Assembly (NCBI RefSeq): GCF_000243335.1
Contig: NZ_JH597773.1
Location: forward strand, 4,114,115-4,178,114
Reading direction: 5' to 3'
Source: Leptonema illini DSM 21528
Lineage (GTDB): Bacteria; Spirochaetota; Leptospiria; Leptospirales; Leptonemataceae
DNA length: 64,000 nt
Both the position numbers and the translations under genes were made by a program. Of this stretch, positions 58,591-64,000 are shown one piece after another. Numbering within the stretch: position 1 is the stretch's first letter; every line of letters starts with the position of its first letter. The notes beneath the pieces are model-generated. The model was given only the letters and a program-made list of their open reading frames with translations. It had not been told where the DNA came from and did no database searches.

Positions 58591-58630
58591 AGGCTGCTCC
58601 GGAAACCCAGCGTGGCTTCCGGAGCAGCCT
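58591..58630 (+). terminator. 14-bp perfect hairpin after the coiled-coil lipoprotein gene
   Basis: aggctgctccggaa pairs with ttccggagcagcct around a 12-base loop, 28 bases after the stop. No T-run follows. Its aggctgct/agcagcct tips are shared with the hairpin block at 4577. Confidence 0.6.
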
Positions 58631-58675
58631 CTGAAAAGTTCTTGTAGTCTGGTGGGCCCGTGGCATCCTCTTTTC

Positions 58676-59077
58676 ATGCAACCCATTCGAATTATACTGA
58701 CGGGCTTAATCGCCCTGACCCTACTTCAGTGCGGCAAGGAACCGTCCGCCCCACAGACCTCCGGCGAAGTGACTGTCGAAATCACCGGAAAAACGCTAAC
58801 CGGCACCATCGTCTCGGGAGCGACGCTGCTTGAGACGATGGACAAGCTGAAGGCGGCCGGCCAGATCCAGTTTGAGGCCTCGGGCACGGGCGAGATGACC
58901 ATGGTTGACTCCCTGAACGGGCAGAAGAATGAAGGGGCCGGCGATACAAAGCGCAACTGGCTCTATGCGCACAACGGAAAGCTCTCGCCGCTTGGCATCG
59001 GTCAGCTTAAACTGAATCCTGGCGATCGCATCACCTGGTGTTTCGTGCTCTGGCAGGACCGGGAAAGCTGTAAGTAA
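58676..59077 (+). CDS. DUF4430-like lipoprotein (SLBB/transcobalamin C-terminal-type domain)
   Basis: 133 residues. Signal peptide MQPIRIILTGLIALTLLQC with lipobox LLQC. The mature domain has the DUF4430 layout: VTVEITGKTLTGTIVSGATLLETMDKL, then GTGEMTMVDSLNGQKNEGAG and NWLYAHNGKLSPLGIGQLKLNPGDRITWCFV. Related domains bind vitamin B12 or similar ligands and sit near ECF transporter subunits, which agrees with the next gene. A surface or periplasmic ligand-binding role is inferred. It shares a strand with the ECF-S-like and amidase genes. Confidence 0.72.
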   Translation: MQPIRIILTGLIALTLLQCGKEPSAPQTSGEVTVEITGKTLTGTIVSGATLLETMDKLKAAGQIQFEASGTGEMTMVDSLNGQKNEGAGDTKRNWLYAHNGKLSPLGIGQLKLNPGDRITWCFVLWQDRESCK

Positions 59078-59140
59078 AAATCGCTTTGCCTTCTGAGACA
59101 GGACGAAAAGATTGCACTGTTTACCGGAATCGGGGGATCT

Positions 59141-59698
59141 ATGAGCTTTAATCGTTTCAAATCTGAAGATGCAGGTCGCATCCTGCTTTTTATCATCCTT
59201 GTAGGCTTTGCCGTTCTGGCCCGTACAATGGAGCATGCGCCGAATTTCACGCCGGTCGCCGCCATCGGCCTCCTGGGCGGCTATCTGTTCCGCTCACGTC
59301 TGGCCGGACTTCTTTCCGTCCTCGCCGCCATGTTTGTAAGCGATCTCATCATCGGTTATGAAAGCGTGACGATGCGCGTCGTTGTGTATCTCGCTCTCTG
59401 TGTGCCCGTTCTTCTTGGTTCTGCTCTGAAGAGCGTGAAAGGAGCCAGGCTGGGTTTCGGCCTCGTCGGTTCTTCGCTTCTTTCGTCGGTGTCTTTTTAT
59501 CTGACGACGAACCTGGCCGTCTGGGCATTCAGCGGAATGTACGAGCATACGATGCAGGGCCTTGTCCTCTGCTACACCTATGCGCTGCCCTTCCTGCGTA
59601 ATACCATGATCGGCGACCTCTTCTACACCGGAGCCTTCTTCGGTATCTACGCCGCCGTGCGCCATTTCGCCTGGCGTCCGGTTACATCAGCAGCCTGA
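59141..59698 (+). CDS. DUF6580/ECF S-component-like membrane protein
   Basis: 185 residues, five or six membrane helices. MEHAPNFTPVAAIGLLGGYLFRSRLAGLLSVLAAMFVSDLIIGY and the later NLAVWAFSGMYEHTMQGLVLCYTYALPFLRNTMIGDLFYTGAFFG are the conserved blocks of this family, which resembles substrate-binding subunits of energy-coupling factor transporters. It follows the DUF4430 lipoprotein by 63 bases, and its stop overlaps the amidase start (TGATG at 59696-59700). A role in uptake of a vitamin-like ligand is plausible, but no ATPase subunit is present here. Confidence 0.75.
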   Translation: MSFNRFKSEDAGRILLFIILVGFAVLARTMEHAPNFTPVAAIGLLGGYLFRSRLAGLLSVLAAMFVSDLIIGYESVTMRVVVYLALCVPVLLGSALKSVKGARLGFGLVGSSLLSSVSFYLTTNLAVWAFSGMYEHTMQGLVLCYTYALPFLRNTMIGDLFYTGAFFGIYAAVRHFAWRPVTSAA

Positions 59699-60243
59699 TG
59701 CAATCCGGCCCCCGGCGCCGCTTCAGACTTCGTTACCTGCTCCTGCTGGCCGTTGCCGCAGGAGCTTTCGTTTTTCTCGGCCGCCATGCCTGGCGCGAAT
59801 GGCGCTGGCGCTACATCGTTATCCATCATACGGCCTCCGATGCCGGGAATCTCGAATACTACCGACGTCTGCATAAAGAAGAGCGCGGATGGCCCGATAT
59901 CGCCTATCACTTCGTCGTTAATAACGGAGCCTCAAACACCGTTCCGGGCCAGATCGAAGAAAGCAATCTCTGGAAAGAGCGCAGCCGCGGATTTTCCACG
60001 CGCAACACCTACGTGAATACGGTGGGCATCGCCGTCGTCATGGTGGGCAATCTTGAACGACATGCGCCGACAACGTTACAGTATCAGTCTCTTGTAAGCC
60101 TGCTTGTCACACTTGCGCGTGAGTATGATATACCGCCGGAGCGCATCATAGGGCATCGCGAATTACAGCAGACGAAATGCCCCGGACAGCATCTTGATAT
60201 GGCGAAGCTGCGCGAAGATGTGGCACGGGAACTTGCGAGATAG
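59698..60243 (+). CDS. membrane-anchored N-acetylmuramoyl-L-alanine amidase (amidase_2/PGRP fold)
   Basis: 181 residues. An N-terminal basic segment and one membrane helix (about 12-28) are followed by the amidase_2 domain. Zinc ligands are His in YIVIHHTAS, His in IIGHRELQQ and Cys in TKCPGQHLD. IAYHFVVNN carries the Tyr/His pair, and VGIAVVMVGN is typical. It cleaves the amide between MurNAc and L-Ala in peptidoglycan, or binds it. It starts on the last base of the ECF-S-like stop codon, implying coupling. Confidence 0.9.
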   Translation: MQSGPRRRFRLRYLLLLAVAAGAFVFLGRHAWREWRWRYIVIHHTASDAGNLEYYRRLHKEERGWPDIAYHFVVNNGASNTVPGQIEESNLWKERSRGFSTRNTYVNTVGIAVVMVGNLERHAPTTLQYQSLVSLLVTLAREYDIPPERIIGHRELQQTKCPGQHLDMAKLREDVARELAR

Positions 60244-60403
60244 AATGCCCGGCAGGTAATGCTGTTCGCTTCTTTCCATATACGTTCCATTACGTTCACT
60301 CCAGTGCCGCGCCGAACGAGAAGGCCGGAGGTGCGTCCGTTTTGTTGTTGTCGTCAAAGGCACGTTCAAAAAACTGACACTCTGTCCGCACCTCAAAAGG
60401 CAG

Positions 60404-60423
60404 GGCGGATATTCCGCCGTTTT
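60404..60423 (+). promoter_or_regulatory. terminator-like hairpin in the helicase leader (1)
   Basis: Stem ggcgga / tccgcc with a 3-base loop (60404-60418) is followed by G and four T. It lies in the 260-base untranslated stretch between the amidase stop and the helicase start. Upstream, gaggtgcg (60328-60335) and cgcacctc (60387-60394) can pair as a further long-range stem. Confidence 0.45.
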
Positions 60424-60462
60424 CCTCTGGACTCAGAACCCTGGTTCCATCCGAAAACCGCA

Positions 60463-60484
60463 GCAGGCAAGGGCCTGCATTTTT
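60463..60484 (+). promoter_or_regulatory. terminator-like hairpin directly before the helicase ribosome site (2)
   Basis: Stem gcaggc-aagg-gcctgc (60463-60478) is followed by ATTTTT, the form of an intrinsic terminator, and ends 7 bases before the GGAG at 60491. It could be an attenuator of the DEAD-box gene or the end of the amidase transcript. Nearness to the ribosome site favours regulation. Confidence 0.5.
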
Positions 60485-60503
60485 ACTGGATGGAGACCAG
60501 GAT

Positions 60504-61997
60504 TTGAAAACACTTACACCAACAAAAGAAGCGACGTCATTTGAAGAGTTCGGCTTCGCCGATACGATTCTGCAGGGCATCAAAGAAGCCGGCTTCGAAA
60601 CGCCGAGCCCCGTACAGAGCCTTGCCATTCCGGCGTTACTTGAAGGCCAGGATGCGACCGTAATGGCCGCCACCGGCACTGGAAAAACGGCAGCCTATGG
60701 CCTGCCCTCTCTCGACTACCTCGTACGTCATCCGAAAGAGACCATGCTTGTCATGGCTCCGACGCGAGAGCTTGCCGGACAGATCAGCGATGAGCTGTAT
60801 CGCCTTGGCAAATTTGCAAACATCCGCAGCATCGCCATCTATGGCGGCCGCTCCTACGGACGTCAGACAGACATCATCAGCCGCGGAGTAAACGTAATCG
60901 TCGCCACCCCCGGTCGTCTGCTTGATCTGCTTGATTCCGGACGCCTGAAATTCTCGCCGTCGATCGTCGTTCTCGACGAAGCCGACGAGATGCTCGATAT
61001 GGGCTTTCTCGACGACATCCAGCGCATCATGGACTATGTACCCGATCGCGCCCAGACGCTGCTTTTTTCGGCGACGCTGCCTGCTCCGATTCAGGGGCTG
61101 ATTAAGAAGTTCCAGAAGAATCCGGTCATGCTGAAGGCCGCCGGCGCCGGTTCGGCCAGCCTGCAGATCGACCAGAGCTTCTATGTCGTCGGCGAAGAAG
61201 AGCGCGATCTGGCCGCTCTGCGTCTTATCGAATCGATGAACCCCGAGAAGTGCATCGTTTTCTGCCGCACGCGCGAAGAAACCGACCGGCTAACCTCAAC
61301 GCTACTCGGTCGCAGCTTTCCCGCCGCTCCGCTTCATGGCGATATCGATCAGTCCCGACGCGAGAAGACGATCCGTGATTTCCGTCAGGGACGCGTAAAG
61401 ATTCTCGTCGCCACCGACGTCGCTGCACGCGGCCTTGATGTCGCCGACGTATCGCACGTATTCAACTACCATATTCCCGGTAACTCTGAAAGCTACATTC
61501 ACCGTATCGGACGAACCGGCCGTGCCGGACGTTCAGGCGAGGCCATCACCTTCGTCGCACCGGGCGAGATGCGCCGTCTTCGCATGCTGAAGCAGGCCGT
61601 CGGCGATATCAAACCGGCATCGATTCCCACTCTGCGTGATCTGCGCCGCCGCGAGGTGGAGCGTATGACGGCTCTGGTTAACGAAGCCGAAGGCACCAAA
61701 GAGGCGGTGCGTCAGGTCGAGCGTCTGGTCGAGGCCGGATTAACGGCCGAAGAGATCGCCGTCAGAGCTCTCAGCCTTCTCATTCAGAAAGATGCGCCCA
61801 CGGGCCCCGAGAAGATCGGCTGGGAAGTGGATCGCATCAACGAGTTCCTCTCTCGACCGGCGCCGCGCTCGTCTTCGGGCGGACGTGGGTTCCCGTCACG
61901 GGGCGGTTCGCGTGGACCGAGCAGAGGCAGCTATGATCGCGGATCCGGTAAGGGCCGCAAATTTGAATCCGGTGATTCCGGTCGGCGTCGCAGCTGA
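60504..61997 (+). CDS. DEAD-box ATP-dependent RNA helicase
   Basis: 497 residues from TTG 60504 with GGAG 9 bases before it. Domain 1: Q motif FETPSPVQSLAIP, Walker A AATGTGKT, PTRELAGQ, TPGRLLD, DEAD in VLDEADEMLDMGF, and SAT. Domain 2: IVFCRTREETDRL, TDVAARGLDV and HRIGRTGRAGR. A helical region and an Arg/Gly/Ser-rich tail (about 465-497) for RNA binding complete it. It remodels RNA, typically in ribosome assembly, decay or cold response. The last 67 bases overlap the convergent VOC gene. Confidence 0.95.
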   Translation: MKTLTPTKEATSFEEFGFADTILQGIKEAGFETPSPVQSLAIPALLEGQDATVMAATGTGKTAAYGLPSLDYLVRHPKETMLVMAPTRELAGQISDELYRLGKFANIRSIAIYGGRSYGRQTDIISRGVNVIVATPGRLLDLLDSGRLKFSPSIVVLDEADEMLDMGFLDDIQRIMDYVPDRAQTLLFSATLPAPIQGLIKKFQKNPVMLKAAGAGSASLQIDQSFYVVGEEERDLAALRLIESMNPEKCIVFCRTREETDRLTSTLLGRSFPAAPLHGDIDQSRREKTIRDFRQGRVKILVATDVAARGLDVADVSHVFNYHIPGNSESYIHRIGRTGRAGRSGEAITFVAPGEMRRLRMLKQAVGDIKPASIPTLRDLRRREVERMTALVNEAEGTKEAVRQVERLVEAGLTAEEIAVRALSLLIQKDAPTGPEKIGWEVDRINEFLSRPAPRSSSGGRGFPSRGGSRGPSRGSYDRGSGKGRKFESGDSGRRRS

Positions 61998-62395
61998 TCC
62001 GGGTAACTGCTGAAGGCGATGCGGTTACGCTCGGCGTCAAAGGCGTAGAGCGTAAAACCCGATTCGCCGGCAAGCAACTCTCTCTCTTCTAAAAAGTCTC
62101 GCCACGCATCGGCGGCATCGGCGTCGATGGCGAAAGCGAGCAGATGAAAGCCCGCCTCTTTATCGTGAAAGGGGCGGGATTTTTTTTTGCCTGTGTGATC
62201 GGCCCGTTCGAGCATGAGTATGGTCGGATGGCAATCCAGCCATACGGAGCGAAGTCCGCTATCGTCATGATGCCTCGATAGTTCCTTAAAGCCAAGCGAC
62301 GTATAGAACTGCGTTTGCCGCTCTACGTCGTCACAGGCAAGGGCGATATGATGGATCATGGCGCCCTTGCGCAAGCCGGGGCTCTCGTCTTTCAT
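61931..62395 (-). CDS. VOC-superfamily (glyoxalase/bleomycin resistance-like) protein
   Basis: 154 residues. MIHHIALACDDVERQTQFYTSLGFKEL opens the fold with a metal-ligand His, and later GFHLLAFAIDA (His) and GFTLYAFDAERNRIAFSSY (Glu region) supply the beta-alpha repeats. These proteins catalyse metal-dependent isomerisation, dioxygenation or thiol transfer, or just bind ligands. The substrate is unknown. GGAAAGAAG before ATG 62395 supports that start (ATG 62359 is the alternative). The C-terminal 22 codons lie antisense to the helicase tail. Confidence 0.8.
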   Translation of the reverse strand: MKDESPGLRKGAMIHHIALACDDVERQTQFYTSLGFKELSRHHDDSGLRSVWLDCHPTILMLERADHTGKKKSRPFHDKEAGFHLLAFAIDADAADAWRDFLEERELLAGESGFTLYAFDAERNRIAFSSYPDQLRRRPESPDSNLRPLPDPRS

Positions 62396-62441
62396 GCTTC
62401 TTTCCGTATCGTTAACATATCCAAAGGCCCGAGAGTCCGAC

Positions 62442-63365
62442 TCAATTCAGTCCTTGCAGAAATTCCTGAAAGACGGCGTTATACTGCGCGAAGTTATCAT
62501 CGATGGACCGGGCATGAACGGCATTCCAGTCGGTTAAAAGCAGGCGACATCGGATGCCGGCCTTGAGCATCGTCGAGGCGATCTCTTCGGAATGTCGCGG
62601 AACCGTATACGTATCGGAGAGCGAATGCACGACCATGACGGGCGCCCGGACCTGCGAGGCGTACCTGAGCGACGAAGATTCGTCGGGATCAAAGCCGGCT
62701 CGCAGACCGGCCAGGACAAAAGCGCCTCCGGTAAAGAGCAGGCTGCCCTGTGTATAACGCTGCACGGCCTGTTCGGTTACGATCGTGCGCATGGCCGTGT
62801 AGGGAGAATCGACAAGCAGAAACCAGAATCGGCGCTTGGAATGACCGGCGGCCTGAAGCGATGTGGCCGCTCCGTAGGATTCGCCGATCAGCGCCGTATG
62901 TGCGTCGTCGACGCCTGTCTTCTTCTGTAAGAAATCAACGGCGGCAAGAAGATCGTACTTCTCGTAAAATCCGAAGGTGCCATAATCGCCGTCGCTTTCG
63001 CCGTGGCGTCGGGCGTCATAGAGCAGAAGATGGCATCTTTGATCTTTAAGAAGCGGCGTATATTTCAGCATGCCGTAGCGGGTGCCGCTGAAGCCATGAT
63101 GAAAGACGGCGGCGCAGGGGCGATCGCCGCGAAAGTACCATCCGCGAAGCGTCGTGCCGTCGTCGGGATTCTGGAAAGAAACGGCTTCAGGTTCGGCCAG
63201 GCCGAAGTCGGCCACCGAGCCGATCTTTAACCGAATTCGATCGGCTTCAAGGGTCCGGCTGTTAAAGGCGACGACCTGCGAGCTGAAATACCAGCTCACG
63301 CCGAAATAGATGCACAGAAGAGCGCCGACGGCCGCCGACCCTCGTTTTATGTTCGCTTTTCGCAT
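62442..63365 (-). CDS. membrane-anchored alpha/beta hydrolase
   Basis: 307 residues. An N-terminal basic stretch and one anchor helix (about 10-29) are followed by an alpha/beta hydrolase domain. HGFSG is the oxyanion region and Ser in LIGESYGAATS the nucleophile. Asp in HSLSDTYTVP and His in WNAVHARS complete the triad. LLYDARRHGESDG is typical of the serine aminopeptidase S33/BAAT-like group. The natural substrate (ester, amide or lipid) is unknown. It lies on the same strand as the VOC gene 46 bases downstream. Confidence 0.88.
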   Translation of the reverse strand: MRKANIKRGSAAVGALLCIYFGVSWYFSSQVVAFNSRTLEADRIRLKIGSVADFGLAEPEAVSFQNPDDGTTLRGWYFRGDRPCAAVFHHGFSGTRYGMLKYTPLLKDQRCHLLLYDARRHGESDGDYGTFGFYEKYDLLAAVDFLQKKTGVDDAHTALIGESYGAATSLQAAGHSKRRFWFLLVDSPYTAMRTIVTEQAVQRYTQGSLLFTGGAFVLAGLRAGFDPDESSSLRYASQVRAPVMVVHSLSDTYTVPRHSEEIASTMLKAGIRCRLLLTDWNAVHARSIDDNFAQYNAVFQEFLQGLN

Positions 63366-63383
63366 ATCCCCTCTCTACGTTTC

Positions 63384-63400
63384 GGATCAGTGTCTGATCC
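63384..63400. terminator. hairpin between VanY-like and hydrolase genes
   Basis: ggatcag-tgt-ctgatcc is a perfect 7-bp hairpin between the stop at 63444 and the hydrolase start at 63365. No T-run. It may end the VanY-like transcript or be an operator for the hydrolase. Confidence 0.35.
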
Positions 63401-63443
63401 GATCTTTATCTCTTGTTGAAATCGCTTCCGTTGCCTGTTGATA

Positions 63444-64000
63444 CTATCGACATTCGGCGTTAATCGAACCGACGTATTCAGGCGCCAGAGAAAAGGCCGA
63501 CGGTGCGCCGGCAAACTTCAGATCGTCGCCTTTGATCTTCTTCTCTTTATGCAGTCGTTCCCAGTCCTTAACAAAAGGAGCTGATAGTGGTTTGAAAGAC
63601 CAGTGCCACGGCTCGAATTCATAGCCTTTCTTGCGGCCTTCTGTATAAACAAGGCAGAAGCCGTACTTCGGAGCATGGACAAGCATCCACTGATAGAGCT
63701 TCTTGCCTTCGCCCGAGCGATAGTAGTCGACGGTCAGGCTGTTGATGTCGAAGTCCGTGCCCCAGTGATGTCGCGATGTGCCCGGCATAGAAGAATACGT
63801 AAGGATGCGCCGCGCTCGCTCCACCGGATCTTTTACCGTATTGAGGCGGATGCCGCCAACGGCCACGTTGCCGTTCCACTTGGATTCCCAGATGCTTTTC
63901 TGGCTGGCGAAGTTGCGTGTTCCGCTCTGCACCCAGAACGGAACGCCGGGAAGGTCTTTTTGAATCTGGGCATACATCTTCTGGATCGCCTCAAGAGCCT
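63444..64000 (-). CDS. VanY-type D-alanyl-D-alanine carboxypeptidase, N-terminus outside the window
   Basis: About 185 C-terminal codons are visible, and the frame is open to the right edge, so the N-terminus is missing. The M15 peptidase motifs are complete: FWVQSGTRNFASQK, SRHHWGTDFDI with His and Asp zinc ligands, and FEPWHWSF with the third His. It removes terminal D-Ala or cleaves near it in peptidoglycan. YGFCLVY and the final AECR contain cysteines, fitting an exported protein. With the amidase at 59698 it is the second cell-wall enzyme in this end of the window. Confidence 0.88.
   Translation of the reverse strand, partial: ALEAIQKMYAQIQKDLPGVPFWVQSGTRNFASQKSIWESKWNGNVAVGGIRLNTVKDPVERARRILTYSSMPGTSRHHWGTDFDINSLTVDYYRSGEGKKLYQWMLVHAPKYGFCLVYTEGRKKGYEFEPWHWSFKPLSAPFVKDWERLHKEKKIKGDDLKFAGAPSAFSLAPEYVGSINAECR

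Noticed and set aside
58591-58630. Second copy of the five-hairpin element
   Set aside because: Only the aggctgct/agcagcct stem tips are shared; the other four hairpins and the outer repeat are absent.
1-64000. tRNA, rRNA, CRISPR array or prophage
   Set aside because: No tRNA-like cloverleaf with CCA-type end, no rRNA core sequence, no regularly spaced repeats and no phage genes were seen in any gap. Small non-coding RNAs cannot be excluded by eye.

Overview
The window reads as a chromosomal segment from a mid-GC (mid-50s percent) Gram-negative-type bacterium. Several traits together fit a spirochaete of the Leptospiraceae, most likely close to Leptonema: many lipoprotein signal peptides, an OmpA-type envelope protein, an ornithine-lipid N-acyltransferase, three chemoreceptor-type proteins, PAS/GGDEF/HD-GYP signalling proteins and short AT-rich spacers. 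That assignment is an inference from gene style, not from a marker gene. I found no rRNA, tRNA, CRISPR array or prophage. The only intact mobile element is one IS3-family insertion sequence.

Left part (1-12.5 kb). A GH18-type hydrolase runs off the left edge. It has an in-frame TGA between a possible upstream ATG and its first usable start. Next come a degenerate hemerythrin-like gene fused by a TGATG junction to a membrane-tethered chemoreceptor signalling protein, a secreted lipase with a calcium-loop-like insert, a 154-bp block of five hairpins beside an Uma2-like gene, a sirtuin, OlsB, a small winged-helix protein, an SQR-like flavoprotein overlapping a histidine-rich NifX-like protein, an AraC regulator, a GapN-type aldehyde dehydrogenase and a Crp-family regulator.

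Middle left (12.6-29.4 kb). An HtrA protease heads a tightly overlapping operon with GtrA, a GtrB-type glycosyltransferase and a GT-C membrane glycosyltransferase, probably a cell-surface glycosylation unit. After serS come an RluA-family pseudouridine synthase and a prepilin peptidase. A reverse-strand operon then runs chemoreceptor, aldehyde dehydrogenase, PAS histidine kinase, REC-PAS-GGDEF regulator. A TolC-family lipoprotein faces a group of three exported proteins of unknown function (29.5-32.6 kb).

Acetate region (32.7-45.1 kb). On the reverse strand lie a porin, a DUF4212 small subunit, a VC_2705-type sodium/solute symporter, a two-helix membrane protein, a chemoreceptor, a cNMP/CBS/DUF294 regulator, a DnaQ-like exonuclease and acetyl-CoA synthetase. 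This is the known acetate uptake and activation neighbourhood with a chemoreceptor added. The symporter is split by the IS, which has intact transposase frames and a 4-bp target duplication. Removing it restores the reading frame exactly.

Right part (45.6-64 kb). An ArsR-type regulator has a palindrome upstream. It is followed by an EamA exporter, a PBP-TM-GAF-HD-GYP-degenerate-GGDEF sensor, a Tat-exported Acg-like protein, hisS, a PilZ protein, an OmpA/WD40-like envelope protein overlapping an SplB-like radical SAM gene, and a gene-free palindrome cluster. Then come a nucleotidyltransferase with a membrane-anchored partner, a His-rich coiled-coil lipoprotein, a DUF4430 lipoprotein, an ECF-S-like membrane protein, an amidase, a DEAD-box helicase with terminator-like hairpins in its leader, a VOC protein, a membrane-anchored alpha/beta hydrolase and a VanY-type carboxypeptidase that runs off the right edge.
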